Notes: generated by a model not told the origin, from the letters alone. 45,938 bases of DNA from Bacteroidia bacterium (GCA_030430845.1 JAUIKE010000052.1:1-45938), one strand, 5' to 3'; numbered from the stretch's first letter, positions 23,458-33,575 are shown. Program-made: numbers and translations.

Positions 23458-26304
23458 CTACTTATTTACCATAATCTTAGAAGTAAAACCAATTCCTTCA
23501 GACATTGAAACCACTTCCACTACATACAACCCACTCACCAAATCAGGTAAGTCCACACTCAATACGGGTAAACCTAATGAATTGTCTGGAAGAGCGGTAG
23601 ACATTACTACCACTCCCCTGCTGTCGATGATCCTTAGGTGTCCTTCCTGTAAAAGTTGATCTTTCAAATCCAATCTCAAGGTACTCCCTGCCCGAATTGG
23701 ATTGGGAAAAGCTTTTAAATCAGCACTCAATTGAATTTCATTGGAGGAGGTTGTTGTCAGGCTCGGCCGCTGAATATCTTCACTCAGCCAAAGGAAATGC
23801 TGCCCGGGAAGTAATTCAAAAGAATGATTGCTGCTCGAAACCGTGATGGTTTGCTCACTGTAATAATCGTACCAGGTGCCTTCTGCCGGGAAGTTGACGG
23901 TCGTATTTTGAAGCGTGATGCCGAAGTTTCCGACTGCTACTACAGATAATTCCTCACTGCTTAAACTATTGGATTTAACAGCCCCACTAGCGTTCAGATT
24001 GACATTCTCCGTCTGGAAGGTAGTTGTATAAGTATTGCGAAGATGTAATAGGTCGGAGATATGGTTGTACAGCATTTTACGGCCGTTTTCTTCCAGATAA
24101 TCCCAGCGAATAGGTTTGCGGCTTAGTCGACAATCGTTATTGATGGTGCCGTTGCCGCAGTCGTTAATGCTGTAGTCATAGCCCATTTCACCAAATTGCC
24201 ACATCATTTTTGGACCAGGTATGGTCCACAGGAAAGTATGGGCCATGGCGGTACGGTTCAGAGCAGTACCCAGGTTTTTTACATTATAACTACCGCTACT
24301 CCTACCAAACTCCTGTGCCTGATACATGATCCGTTCTTCATCATGACTTTCCATAAAAGTAACCACATGAGGATTGTTCCAGCCACGGTTTTTATGATAG
24401 CCCCAGGAAAAATTGGATTCATTGACATTTCCCTCAACGGCATTGCCGTAATTGTAATGCAAATTACCCCAAAGTAAAAAACCATAGTCAGATAATTCCA
24501 CTTCCTCGTTATTGTCGGCGAAGTGTTCCAGGATCAGAATGGCGTCGGGGAAATCATTCCAAACATCATCAGCATAGTCTTTTAGAATGGCAATACGCGA
24601 AGCATCGTACGCCCCCCAGGCCCCTATATCATCCGGGTTATTTTTTTGGGTGAATCCTTTGGAAAGGTCATAGCGGAAGCCGTCGACCTTGTATTCTTCC
24701 AGCCAAAATTTACTCACTCTTTTTACAAAACGTTTGGTTGATTCACTTTCATGGTTAAAGTCAAAACCTACATTAAAGGGGTGGGTGGCTTCCTGATTCA
24801 TCCATGGGTTATCGGCAGTAGGCCGAAAGGTGGTCTCATCAAAATACAATCTAAAAAAGGGGCTTTCTCCAAAAGCATGATTGTACACCACATCCAGAAT
24901 AACGGCCATCCCTCGTTTGTGGGCTTCATCCACAAAACGCTTGAAGGTAAGGGGATCTCCGTAGTATTTATCGAGTGCCATGTGGAAAGAAGGGTTGTAG
25001 CCCCAGCTGTCATTATTCTCAAACTCACTGACCGGCATCAATTCAAGTGCATTGATACCCAGACGCTGCAAATAATCGAGCGTATCGATGAGGTTATCAT
25101 AACTGCTGACTTCGAAGAGGTCGCGTACCAGTAATTCGTAAATATTCAGTTGTTCAACAGGCGGAGGCGTAAAATCCGTGATTTCCCAATCATATGGAAA
25201 ACCCTCCACCTTAAAAGCAGATACCCGATCGCCAAAGGGAATATCCGGATAAGGTGGAAAATCATCGTTTTGAGTCATCGGTATGGACGGATCGTCAAAC
25301 TTGTCAATAATTAACTCACTGTAGGGGTCTGGTGTAAGATAACCATCTACCCAATACATATAAGTGTACCAGATGCCTTCCTGGAACCCATCCAGCGTCA
25401 GCCAGAAATACTGCCCGTCCGGGCTCTTTTTCATTAAGTTGGAAAAATCCTCCTCTTGCTCAAAATTATTAAAACTACCCCCTACAAAAGCAGCTTTTTT
25501 ATTAGGGGCCTCCAACACAAAAGTTACACTTCCATCTCCGTTTCGGTTTAGGCCCAGCTCCATTCCCGCAGGCACTTCAGCTACCTCCGGGTCGGGGATC
25601 TGGAAATAGGAAAAAGAAGCGGTATCCGCCTGCCCGGTTTCGGTTTCCAGCGCAATAAAATCCACTTCATGCTCGCCCGGATCATCCGGAATAAGGATAT
25701 CATAAGAAAACTTGGTGGTATCTGTTGCTGAACGGGCCACCTCCACACCATCCACATTTACTCTTAAAGAAGCTGCTTTATTGGAAAAGCCCGTGACCGG
25801 TAAGGTCTCGCCTGCCGAAACTACAATGATCTCTCCTTCGTCCGGGCTTTCTAAAACAGAAAGAATGGTAGCATTTTCCGGAAAAACTTCAATAAAAATA
25901 TCAGCTCCGCCCTCATCTCTACCAGCCAGTCCCCCTCCTTCATTATGAAACAAGATCGAAATCTCTTCTATTTCTACCCCCTCTTCTACTCCATAAAACT
26001 CCCGCATGTTATCAATAACAAAGGTATAAGTATTCAAGCCAGTCCGACTCATTTTTAGGTCCGGGTTGGCCTGCCCCCATGCACCTTGAACATTCTGCCA
26101 ACGCTCCCCGGCGATGGTTACCCCTGTATAGACGTATACATCACAATTACAGTTTTCCAAGCCTTTGTTGCCTTGCCGGGCATCAAAGTTGATCGTCAGA
26201 CGTTCGCCTGGATTGGGAAAAGGAGGGTTGGTTCGTACCACCTGGGCATTTAGTTGTAGCCCCCATAGAGCTACAAAAATCAAGAGGGAAGTGATTCGTT
26301 TCAT
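23458..26304 (-). CDS. Secreted GH13 alpha-amylase with T9SS sorting domain
   Basis: Glycoside hydrolase of 948 aa, cutting alpha-glucans such as starch or glycogen. The ATG at 26304 is chosen because it starts a signal peptide (MKRITSLLIFVALWGLQLNAQ) and lies downstream of a good promoter. Residues 25-240 form beta-sandwich domains including a Cys-containing starch-binding-like segment (NCNCDVYVYTG). A CBM48-like domain follows (about 250-335, TFVLEAPNKKAAFVGGSFNNF), then the GH13 barrel: DVVYNHAFGE, nucleophile Asp546 in GFRYDLSKGF, acid/base Glu593 in ILEHF, and Asp655 in SHDEE. The end is a type-A sorting domain (AFPNPIRAGSTLRLDL... GLYVVEVVS...MVNK), so it is exported by type IX secretion. 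All catalytic residues are present. Confidence 0.95.
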   Translation of the reverse strand: MKRITSLLIFVALWGLQLNAQVVRTNPPFPNPGERLTINFDARQGNKGLENCNCDVYVYTGVTIAGERWQNVQGAWGQANPDLKMSRTGLNTYTFVIDNMREFYGVEEGVEIEEISILFHNEGGGLAGRDEGGADIFIEVFPENATILSVLESPDEGEIIVVSAGETLPVTGFSNKAASLRVNVDGVEVARSATDTTKFSYDILIPDDPGEHEVDFIALETETGQADTASFSYFQIPDPEVAEVPAGMELGLNRNGDGSVTFVLEAPNKKAAFVGGSFNNFEQEEDFSNLMKKSPDGQYFWLTLDGFQEGIWYTYMYWVDGYLTPDPYSELIIDKFDDPSIPMTQNDDFPPYPDIPFGDRVSAFKVEGFPYDWEITDFTPPPVEQLNIYELLVRDLFEVSSYDNLIDTLDYLQRLGINALELMPVSEFENNDSWGYNPSFHMALDKYYGDPLTFKRFVDEAHKRGMAVILDVVYNHAFGESPFFRLYFDETTFRPTADNPWMNQEATHPFNVGFDFNHESESTKRFVKRVSKFWLEEYKVDGFRYDLSKGFTQKNNPDDIGAWGAYDASRIAILKDYADDVWNDFPDAILILEHFADNNEEVELSDYGFLLWGNLHYNYGNAVEGNVNESNFSWGYHKNRGWNNPHVVTFMESHDEERIMYQAQEFGRSSGSYNVKNLGTALNRTAMAHTFLWTIPGPKMMWQFGEMGYDYSINDCGNGTINNDCRLSRKPIRWDYLEENGRKMLYNHISDLLHLRNTYTTTFQTENVNLNASGAVKSNSLSSEELSVVAVGNFGITLQNTTVNFPAEGTWYDYYSEQTITVSSSNHSFELLPGQHFLWLSEDIQRPSLTTTSSNEIQLSADLKAFPNPIRAGSTLRLDLKDQLLQEGHLRIIDSRGVVVMSTALPDNSLGLPVLSVDLPDLVSGLYVVEVVSMSEGIGFTSKIMVNK

Positions 26305-26338
26305 ACTTACTATTTTATTTGGATAAAGCCAAGTCGAA

Positions 26339-26393
26339 AGTGTAAAGTATACACTAACACAACAAATATAGAATTTTATTTCTTTATCACAAA
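26339..26393 (-). promoter_or_regulatory. Amylase promoter with operator-like inverted repeat
   Basis: Read on the minus strand, TTTG (26390-26393) is followed after exactly 19 bases by TATATTTG (26363-26370), a full match to the Bacteroidota -33/-7 consensus TTTG-N19-TANNTTTG. Transcription would start near 26356. The inverted repeat AGTGTA-N5-TACACT (26339-26355) lies directly at that start, a good place for a repressor. The leader would be about 50 bases. Confidence 0.65.
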
Positions 26394-26420
26394 TAATAAA
26401 AAGGCAGGTAAGGGACAAAT

Positions 26421-26464
26421 ACTAAGTAAAAATGGAGCCCGTCCGGGCTCCATTTTTACTTAGT
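26421..26464 (-). terminator. Terminator hairpin overlapping the stop codon of the T9SS protein
   Basis: Arms of 21 bp (26421-26441, 26444-26464; ACTAAGTAAAAATGGAGCCC and its complement, plus a G-C pair) are perfect with a two-base loop. The stop codon at 26460-26462 lies in the stem. It separates the T9SS protein gene from the amylase promoter, so the two same-strand genes are independent units. Confidence 0.8.
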
Positions 26465-28160
26465 GTAAAATTATCTTGTGTCTGGCCAATACCGTTCCTT
26501 GTTGTAACTGAAGCAAATATACTCCCTTCAGATTTTCATCCAGGCTTAATTCCTGTTTTTTGCCGACCCATTCAAAAGACCGTACCAGTTGGCCCTGCAA
26601 GTTCAGGAGGCGCGCCTGTACCGTTTCCTGCCCGGAAAAATCGGCTCCCAGGCTAATGGTAAACCGGCCGGCAGATGGGTTGGGGAATACCTCGCTTGTA
26701 GAAGACAAAACAGTTTGTGATTCTAGTTTCCCGAAAGATTGTTCTTCCTCCAATCCAAATGAAAATAGTGGGCAATTAGCAATATTGGGCCAGTAATTCA
26801 CATGGGTCTCTTCCATATATTTCGCATCGAACATCGCATAGGAATATTCCGTAAAGCTCAATTCGGTGATCTCTACATCCACCGCTGTTTTTTCCGGATA
26901 GATCTGATAAAAATCACAAGAACTCTCTCCTGCCGCATTGGCTTTGACGATGTAGGCATGCCCCTCATTGACTTCTCCGACACCTACATGATCCCCATTG
27001 CTGAACGACACACCGCCGCCAAAGGATTCATAGCGGTTTTGTTTCCCATACAGCTTTCCATCAACCGGATCGCCGCTATAATTACAAACAATGGTGAATA
27101 CATCCCTTTGCGTCGAACCGAATATGGGCGTAGATTCCACATCTCCAAAAAGGTAGAATTTATTGACCCCGTCATCGTCCAGGCTTTTCAACCATAAACT
27201 GGTTTCTTCGCCATTAAAATCCAGGTCGCGAAACCATTGCAGATCGCCATTAAGATTAAACTCAGCCAGGAAGATGCGGTTTTTATTGTTAATTAAATTT
27301 CCGGCCACCATTATTTTGCTTTCACTGGAAAAGACCAGGTCTCTGGGGCTAACCGCAAAAGAATCCTCCCTCAGTTCTCGTTGCCACAAAATCCCTAAAT
27401 CTGCATCCAGTCGCATCAGAACGGTTGAATTGTACTGGCCGCTGAAGTCTGAGAGTTCGGCTACGGCTATGTAGCCGCTTTCGCCTATAGAATGGATCTT
27501 AATTCCGCGTGCATTGCGGTCAAATTCGATGAGTCTTTGCCGGTTTATGTAATTTCCGGTACTACCAACTTCTACTAAGGAAAGATAGGTTTTAGAATTT
27601 CCGGAATTATTCGAATAGGTTGATTCCCCTATGGCAATATAATTCCCTCGCCAGTTTTGCTCTGCATAACTAAAGCTACCTCCCTGATAATTCAGCAAGG
27701 GGCCACTGAAAGCGGGGGCATGATAAATGGAATACAACCATTGTTGCTGGCCTTGCGAATCGGTTTTGAGTAAAAATGGATAATAATTGTAGCCAAAATA
27801 GTTGCCGGTATGGTACAAATTGCCTGCAACCACATAGCCATCATCAGAAGTCGGTTGGATACTGCTGCTGTACAGATCGGCATATTGGGCCGAATAAAGC
27901 TTATCCCAAAGCAGGTTGCCGTCCTGGTCCGTTTTGCAGATCTGGAAGCCGTACTGCCAGTCCCATTGCTGGCCCATAAATTCATACGCATAATAAGAAG
28001 TGTTCGCCACAAAGGTCAGATCATCCCCCACCGGAATGACATCCTGGCCTTTTTGGTAATGACCTGATTTGGAATGGATGTTTTGATAATAGGACTGAGC
28101 CCGGAGCCCACAACTTAGGATAAAAAAGCAAAAGAAGGTAAAAAAGTGAATCGTTTTCAT
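26460..28160 (-). CDS. T9SS-exported repeat protein of unknown function
   Basis: Protein of 566 aa. The ATG at 28160 is chosen because it starts a signal peptide (MKTIHFFTFFCFFILSCGLRAQ) and a -7 box overlaps the longer alternative start. The body consists of repeated units of about 50-60 aa with the pattern DGYVVAG...LLKTDSQGQQQW, IAVAEL...LMRLDADLGILWQREL and MVAGNL...LAEFNLNGDLQWFRDL. These resemble a beta-propeller of the kind often seen in Bacteroidota surface proteins. The C-terminal 80 aa are a type-A sorting domain (VFPNPSAGRFTISLG...GVYLLQLQQGTVLARHKIILH). It is placed between the amylase and the hybrid sensor gene. No catalytic motif is seen; a binding or adhesion role is a guess. 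Confidence 0.82.
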   Translation of the reverse strand: MKTIHFFTFFCFFILSCGLRAQSYYQNIHSKSGHYQKGQDVIPVGDDLTFVANTSYYAYEFMGQQWDWQYGFQICKTDQDGNLLWDKLYSAQYADLYSSSIQPTSDDGYVVAGNLYHTGNYFGYNYYPFLLKTDSQGQQQWLYSIYHAPAFSGPLLNYQGGSFSYAEQNWRGNYIAIGESTYSNNSGNSKTYLSLVEVGSTGNYINRQRLIEFDRNARGIKIHSIGESGYIAVAELSDFSGQYNSTVLMRLDADLGILWQRELREDSFAVSPRDLVFSSESKIMVAGNLINNKNRIFLAEFNLNGDLQWFRDLDFNGEETSLWLKSLDDDGVNKFYLFGDVESTPIFGSTQRDVFTIVCNYSGDPVDGKLYGKQNRYESFGGGVSFSNGDHVGVGEVNEGHAYIVKANAAGESSCDFYQIYPEKTAVDVEITELSFTEYSYAMFDAKYMEETHVNYWPNIANCPLFSFGLEEEQSFGKLESQTVLSSTSEVFPNPSAGRFTISLGADFSGQETVQARLLNLQGQLVRSFEWVGKKQELSLDENLKGVYLLQLQQGTVLARHKIILH

Positions 28161-28192
28161 GATGTTGTTTTTTGGTAAAAAAATGAACACCA

Positions 28193-28200
28193 CAAAGCTA
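28193..28200 (-). promoter_or_regulatory. -7 promoter element of the T9SS protein gene
   Basis: TAGCTTTG on the minus strand matches TANNTTTG exactly, 33 bp upstream of the chosen start codon. No clear TTTG at the -33 position was found, so this is a partial promoter match. Confidence 0.4.
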
Positions 28201-28291
28201 TTTCAGCCCCACTTTTTTTGCTTTCATTAAAATGAAGTTTGTTTTAAATTATGTTCAAATGCCCATAAATACTGGGTCTCCGGCGAAGGAT

Positions 28292-31165
28292 TCATACCTG
28301 ACTAGGTGAAATTCCGAATTCTTCCTTAAAACAACTACTGAAATAGGCCACGCTGTTAAAGCCCATCCGAAAGGCTATTTCCGAGACGTTTCCCTGCCCT
28401 TTTTCAAGTAGTTCCTTGGCCCGGTTTAGGCGCACCCATCGGATGAATACGCTGACCGATTTCCCGGTGAGGGCCTTTATTTTTCTCAACAATTGATATC
28501 GGCTCAAATGAAGGGCTTGCGCTAATTGCTCAACGCCAAACTCTTCATCCTCCAAGCGGGCTTCCAGAATTTGCATGACGTCGCGCATGAAGCGATCATC
28601 CTGACTGAGGGCTTCCTCTTCACTTTCCTCCTGCTGATTGGAAAAGACAATCTGCCGGGCATATTTTTCCTTGAGCTGTTGTCTTTGAGCGATTAAATTA
28701 TTCACCCGGGTGATCAATTCGCGATTATCGACGGGCTTGGTCAGGTAGTCATCGGCACCCGTTTCGAGCCCATCCAGCTTGCTGTCCATATCACCGCGGG
28801 CCGTCAGCATTATAATGGGAATGTGGCTGGTTTGGATGTGCCGTCGTAGCTGGGCTGCAAGTTCATTGCCATTCATCTGAGGCATCATGATATCGGTAAT
28901 GATCAGATCCGGAACGGTTTCGATGGCCAGTTGGAGGCCTTCCCGGCCATCTACCGCTTCGATTACGTCAAAGTGTTCTTCCAGTTTTTCCCTTAAATAA
29001 AACCGAACATCCACATTGTCCTCCACCAAAAGGATCTTGTCAGGCCCGGATAATGCAGCCCCGGGTTTGCTCGCTGAAGTAAATGGAGCAAGCTCCATCA
29101 CCGTTTCGAGTTTCGGATGCTTCGTGCCGGTATCTTTTTTTTGAATGACCGGTACAGCCTTTTTTTCCAAAGGCCAACTGACCAAAAACACGGTCCCTTC
29201 ATTTTCTTTACTGCTCACCTCTATCTGCCCGTTCTGGATTTCGACCAGCTCCTTAGTCAGTGCCAGCCCGATTCCGGAGCCGTCGAAGGAGCCGGAGGAT
29301 CCGTGATGAGACTGGAAAAAACGGTCAAACACATGCGGCAGGTCTGCCGCCGCGATCCCTATTCCGGAATCTGCCACTTTCAGGACGGCCCTTTCCCCTT
29401 CTTGCTGGAGATGCACCTCTACCCTGCCTTCTTCCTTCGTGAATTTAAAAGCATTGGAAAGGAGGTTGTAGAGGATCTTTTCGGTTTTATCTCTGTCGAG
29501 CATGACCGGCATAGGTTTCTGCCCTGCTTTGATGAGGTAAGTAATTTGTTTTCTTTCTGCCAGCGACTCAAAGTTACCGGCTGTTTGGCGAACCAGCTGA
29601 TTCATATCCAGCAGTACACGATCCAGTTTCATTTCTTTGGATTCCAGTTTGGACAAGTCGAGCAGTTGATTGATTAACTGTAACAGCCTCTCCCCATTTC
29701 GAAGCATCAGGCGGTGGTAGGTCTCGATGTTCCCTTTAAAATCACCTCGCACCATCTCTTTGAGGGGTGAAATAATCAAGGTCAGGGGTGTCCGAAACTC
29801 ATGGGATATATTGGCAAAAAAATTAGACTTTATCTGGTCCAGTTCTTTAAGTTTGGCTGCTTCTGCCTGTTGGATAGATAAAGCCAGCTCTATTTCCTTC
29901 TGAGTTCTTTTACGCCGGGCCATCAGCACCTGGACGATAACCAGGCCCAATAAGAACAAAACAAGCGCGCCCATGAGCAATTTGTTTTTCTGGCTTTTTT
30001 GTTTTTCCAGTTCCAACTGTTGCTGAGCTAGTTCGGCCTCCTTTTTCTGATTTTCGTATTGAGCCTCCAGTTCGGAAGAAATGGAGAGTTTTTCGGCATC
30101 GAAGAGGGAGTCTCTGAAAACGATGGTCGCCTTGGCCGCTTGTAATGCTTTTTCATACTGCCCGGTATTTTCATAGGCGATGGTGAGTTGGTCCTGGGTC
30201 AGGGCCGTGAAAAGGTCTGCATGCTGTGCCTTGTAGATCTTGAGTGCTTTATTTAGTTCTTCTTCAGCTTTGGCATAATTTCCCTGCGACACATATCCAT
30301 TCCCTAAAAAGCGGTAGGCATCAGCCAGGCCCGAAGGGCTGTTCATTCCCTTCACGATCTCCAGGTTTTTGCGGTAATAAGCCATGGCCTCTTCCAGATT
30401 ACCGGCCGATTCATTTTGGTAGCCCATTTCCATGTAGGCCTGGGAGAGGATGCCCGGTTTGCCGGATTGTTCGGCCAGTTCGAGTCCTTTGAGGGCATAC
30501 GGATAGCTCATACTGTCCCCGTCGGTGGCATAGGCCAGATTCAGGTAGGCCAGGGCATGGCGGGTCGTTTCCTTTGGTTGCAATTGATCCCAGATCTCAG
30601 CAGAACGCCTCATATACCGGATGCCATTTTCCCGCTCATTTTGGAGTAAATACACCATGCTCAGGTCGTTGTAGGCATTAGCGAGATTTTCCAGGCTATT
30701 TTCTTTTTCAAAAATATCGATGGCTTCCAGCATCAGGCTCATCGCCTCTGCATAATTTTTCTGCCGCGTCAGGCTAACCCCCAACCGGTTGCGAAACTTA
30801 GCCTGATAGATCGGAAGCTGCTCTTTGTCGGCGATCGCCAGTCCTTTTTTTGCGATGGTGATGGCGGTATCCAGGCGGTTCGTGAAGTGATAGGTTCTGG
30901 CCTCTAGTACCAGGGCTTCTAGATACGACGGTGATTGTTCGGGAAGCTGCTCGCCCAGCCGGACTGCCTGAAGGGCGTATACTTTCATTGAGTCCTCATT
31001 GATCCGGAAATATTCATGGCCGATGGCGGTCAACAGATTCACTTTCTGAGCGAGGTCTTCCGTTTGATTCAATTGAGTTTTCAGGCTATCCAATTGAGAG
31101 AACTGAGCCGACAGGCAGCTACTCCAAAAGAGCAGAAGTAGGAATATGGTTTTTTTAGGATACAT
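28292..31165 (-). CDS. Hybrid two-component protein: TPR sensor, kinase, receiver, AraC
   Basis: One-protein phosphorelay of 957 aa from the ATG at 31165. Order: signal peptide (MYPKKTIFLLLLFWSSCLSA); periplasmic TPR array (about 25-355, units such as AYRFLGNGYVSQGNYAKAEEELNKALKIY); coiled coil; one membrane helix (about 396-416); HisKA with His455 (ANISHEFRTPLTLI); HATPase (NLLSNAFKFT, DSGIGI, GSGIGLALTKELV); receiver with Asp758 (LIITDIMMPQMNG); and AraC helix-turn-helix DNA-binding domain ending SVAYFSSCFKEEFGISPSQV. It differs from classical polysaccharide-utilisation HTCS proteins, which sense with a beta-propeller, by using TPRs. Neighbouring T9SS, amylase and hexosaminidase genes are plausible targets (inference). 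TAATTTTG on the minus strand (31191-31198) is a -7 match. Confidence 0.95.
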   Translation of the reverse strand: MYPKKTIFLLLLFWSSCLSAQFSQLDSLKTQLNQTEDLAQKVNLLTAIGHEYFRINEDSMKVYALQAVRLGEQLPEQSPSYLEALVLEARTYHFTNRLDTAITIAKKGLAIADKEQLPIYQAKFRNRLGVSLTRQKNYAEAMSLMLEAIDIFEKENSLENLANAYNDLSMVYLLQNERENGIRYMRRSAEIWDQLQPKETTRHALAYLNLAYATDGDSMSYPYALKGLELAEQSGKPGILSQAYMEMGYQNESAGNLEEAMAYYRKNLEIVKGMNSPSGLADAYRFLGNGYVSQGNYAKAEEELNKALKIYKAQHADLFTALTQDQLTIAYENTGQYEKALQAAKATIVFRDSLFDAEKLSISSELEAQYENQKKEAELAQQQLELEKQKSQKNKLLMGALVLFLLGLVIVQVLMARRKRTQKEIELALSIQQAEAAKLKELDQIKSNFFANISHEFRTPLTLIISPLKEMVRGDFKGNIETYHRLMLRNGERLLQLINQLLDLSKLESKEMKLDRVLLDMNQLVRQTAGNFESLAERKQITYLIKAGQKPMPVMLDRDKTEKILYNLLSNAFKFTKEEGRVEVHLQQEGERAVLKVADSGIGIAAADLPHVFDRFFQSHHGSSGSFDGSGIGLALTKELVEIQNGQIEVSSKENEGTVFLVSWPLEKKAVPVIQKKDTGTKHPKLETVMELAPFTSASKPGAALSGPDKILLVEDNVDVRFYLREKLEEHFDVIEAVDGREGLQLAIETVPDLIITDIMMPQMNGNELAAQLRRHIQTSHIPIIMLTARGDMDSKLDGLETGADDYLTKPVDNRELITRVNNLIAQRQQLKEKYARQIVFSNQQEESEEEALSQDDRFMRDVMQILEARLEDEEFGVEQLAQALHLSRYQLLRKIKALTGKSVSVFIRWVRLNRAKELLEKGQGNVSEIAFRMGFNSVAYFSSCFKEEFGISPSQV

Positions 31166-31190
31166 GTTCAAAAAGTGGGATGGTTTCTAA

Positions 31191-31198
31191 CAAAATTA
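31191..31198 (-). promoter_or_regulatory. -7 promoter element of the hybrid two-component gene
   Basis: TAATTTTG on the minus strand matches TANNTTTG, 26 bp before the ATG at 31165. A second TTTG lies just upstream, but not at the ideal -33 spacing. Partial evidence only. Confidence 0.35.
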
Positions 31199-31280
31199 GC
31201 AAAGTGGGGTAAAAGGAAGCAGTTTTTTTATATTTTCCCTTTCGGATTTCAAATTTTAAAAACCTTTCGCTGCCAAAAAC

Positions 31281-33575
31281 ATGAAGAACTCCTTGCTTTT
31301 TACAGGCCTCCTTTTTTTACTAAGTGCCTGTGTATCAGAAAACCCGGTTGATCACGCTGCTTCTGACTATAACCTCATTCCTCAGCCCCAAAACCTAAAA
31401 GCAGGGGCCGGCTATTTTTCCTTAAGTTCAGAAACTACGGTTAGCTTTGATGCGGAAAATCCGCAGATCGGTCAGAGTGCTGAATACCTGCGCAGTTTTT
31501 TACAGCGTAACAATAACATTCAGCTGGCAGAAACGAGTAAATCTTCCAACCGCATTCAATTCCAATTAGACGACAACACTGCCGGACCGGAATCTTATGT
31601 TCTGATCATTACTCAAAAAGGCGTACTGGTAAAAGGAAGCTCGCCGGCGGGGATCTTCAGAGGTACGATGACCCTTCTCCAACTGATCAGCCAGCAGAGC
31701 GGGCAGGAAGGCCTTATAGAACTACCTTGCGTTTTTATTGAAGACGAACCAGCCTTTGCTTACCGGGGTATGCATTTGGATGTGGCCCGACACTTTTTTC
31801 CCGTAAGCTTTATCAAAAAATACATTGATCTGCTCGCTTTTTATAAAATGAACCGCTTCCACTGGCACCTCACCGAGGATCAGGGCTGGCGCATCGAGAT
31901 CAAGCAGTACCCCAAACTACAGGAAGTCGCTGCCTACCGGAAAGAAACCCTCATCGGACACTACAGCGATCAACCCCACCAGTTTGACGGTGAGCGCTAC
32001 GGCGGCTATTACACCCAGGAAGAAATAAAAGAGGTCGTTCAGTATGCACGGGAACGCTTCATCACCATCATTCCGGAGATCGATATACCGGGTCACACCC
32101 GAGCGGCCCTGGCCGCCTATCCCGAACTGGGTTGTACCAGTGAAACCTACGATGTGGCTACCAAATGGGGAGTCTTCCCTGAAGTCCTCTGCCCGAAGGA
32201 AGAAACTTTTGAGTTTTTAGAAAATGTATTTTCAGAACTTATAGAACTATTTCCCAGCAAATACATTCACATCGGCGGAGACGAATGTCCAAAAGAACAA
32301 TGGAAAAACAGCGCTTTTTGTCAGGAGTTGATGAAACGGGAAGGTCTGAAAGATGAGCATGAATTACAAAGCTATTTTATCAGTAGAATAGAAAAGTTTT
32401 TGAACGCCAAAGGCCGGCAGATCATCGGCTGGGACGAGATCCTGGAGGGTGGCCTGGCTCCTAACGCCACTGTAATGTCCTGGAGAGGTGAAAGTGGGGG
32501 TATTGAGGCCGCCAAGCAGGGCCATGATGTTGTTATGACTCCCACCTCTCACTGCTATTTCGACTACTACCAATCCGTCCACCCAGATGAGCCTCTGGCC
32601 ATCGGAGGCTATCTTCCACTCGAAAAGGTGTACAACTATCACCCTGTACCGGAAGAGTTATCAGAAGAGGAAGCTAAGCACATCCTCGGAGCCCAGGGTA
32701 ATGTTTGGACGGAGTATATCAAAACACCGGAACAAGTAGAATACATGGCTTTCCCCAGAGCCATTGCCCTGGCGGAAGTCAACTGGTCCGGTAAGGACCA
32801 TAAAGATTTTGATCGTTTCACCAAGCGACTGATCCATCACATTAATTGGTTGAAAAAAAGAGGCGTAAATGTGGCCAATCATTTGTATGACATCAAAACC
32901 GAGGTCATCAGCGGAGAAGGTGTTTCCTTAAAATTTTATAATCTGGCTAATGAAGGAATCATACGTTACAGCGTATCTGATACGGTTACAGCTGAAGACC
33001 AGGCGGTTACTCGTCCGGTTCCCATCACCCAAAGCGGAGTGTATACGGGCCAGACCTTTATTAATGGGGCCGCTGCGGGCCGCTCCGAATCCATTGAATT
33101 CAACTGGCACAAGGCTTCCGGCGTCCCAATTGAAATTGCAGAACAACCGGCCCCGCAATATAGCCAGGGAGGTAAAGAAGCATTGGTGAATGGGGTTTTG
33201 GGAAGTAATGATCGATATGGCGACGCGGAATGGTTGGGTTTTTCCGGGAAAAACTTTGGTGCAGTGATTGATTTTGGAGAAACGGACACCATCCAGTCTG
33301 TCAGTTTCCGTTTTTATCACAGTCCTGGCCAGTGGATCCACGCTCCTAAATTGGTCAAAGTAGCGATCAGTGATTCCAAAGATACACCCGCCAACTGGAC
33401 GAACAGCCTGGTTCGCCGGCCGGATAGCAAGCTCGTCTCAAAGGCAGTGGAGATGAAAGCCCAAACGGGGCGATACCTACACATAGAAGTGATCAATTAT
33501 GGAATTATCCCAGATGGAATGCAGGGAGCGGGAAATGGAGCCTGGTTGTTTGTTGATGAGATTATTGTTGAGTAA
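31281..33575 (+). CDS. GH20 beta-N-acetylhexosaminidase, lipoprotein
   Basis: Exo-acting hexosaminidase of 764 aa that removes terminal GlcNAc or GalNAc from chitin, glycan or peptidoglycan fragments. A lipoprotein signal (MKNSLLFTGLLFLLSAC, Cys17) anchors it in a membrane. Residues about 30-150 are the GH20b domain. The GH20 barrel follows (YRGMHLDVARHFFPVSFIKKYIDLLAFYKMNRFHWHLTEDQGWRIEI), with catalytic pair Asp334-Glu335 in HIGGDECPKEQW and a WRGESGGIEAA segment. After about 520 comes a chitobiase C-terminal-like region, and from about 630 a discoidin (F5/8 type C) domain ending GAWLFVDEIIVE. The sodium symporter gene follows 38 bp downstream, suggesting coupled release and uptake of amino sugars. 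Confidence 0.95.
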   Translation: MKNSLLFTGLLFLLSACVSENPVDHAASDYNLIPQPQNLKAGAGYFSLSSETTVSFDAENPQIGQSAEYLRSFLQRNNNIQLAETSKSSNRIQFQLDDNTAGPESYVLIITQKGVLVKGSSPAGIFRGTMTLLQLISQQSGQEGLIELPCVFIEDEPAFAYRGMHLDVARHFFPVSFIKKYIDLLAFYKMNRFHWHLTEDQGWRIEIKQYPKLQEVAAYRKETLIGHYSDQPHQFDGERYGGYYTQEEIKEVVQYARERFITIIPEIDIPGHTRAALAAYPELGCTSETYDVATKWGVFPEVLCPKEETFEFLENVFSELIELFPSKYIHIGGDECPKEQWKNSAFCQELMKREGLKDEHELQSYFISRIEKFLNAKGRQIIGWDEILEGGLAPNATVMSWRGESGGIEAAKQGHDVVMTPTSHCYFDYYQSVHPDEPLAIGGYLPLEKVYNYHPVPEELSEEEAKHILGAQGNVWTEYIKTPEQVEYMAFPRAIALAEVNWSGKDHKDFDRFTKRLIHHINWLKKRGVNVANHLYDIKTEVISGEGVSLKFYNLANEGIIRYSVSDTVTAEDQAVTRPVPITQSGVYTGQTFINGAAAGRSESIEFNWHKASGVPIEIAEQPAPQYSQGGKEALVNGVLGSNDRYGDAEWLGFSGKNFGAVIDFGETDTIQSVSFRFYHSPGQWIHAPKLVKVAISDSKDTPANWTNSLVRRPDSKLVSKAVEMKAQTGRYLHIEVINYGIIPDGMQGAGNGAWLFVDEIIVE

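Noticed and set aside
26305..26418. Longer start for the amylase
   Set aside because: It would translate through the promoter boxes and place the signal peptide internally.
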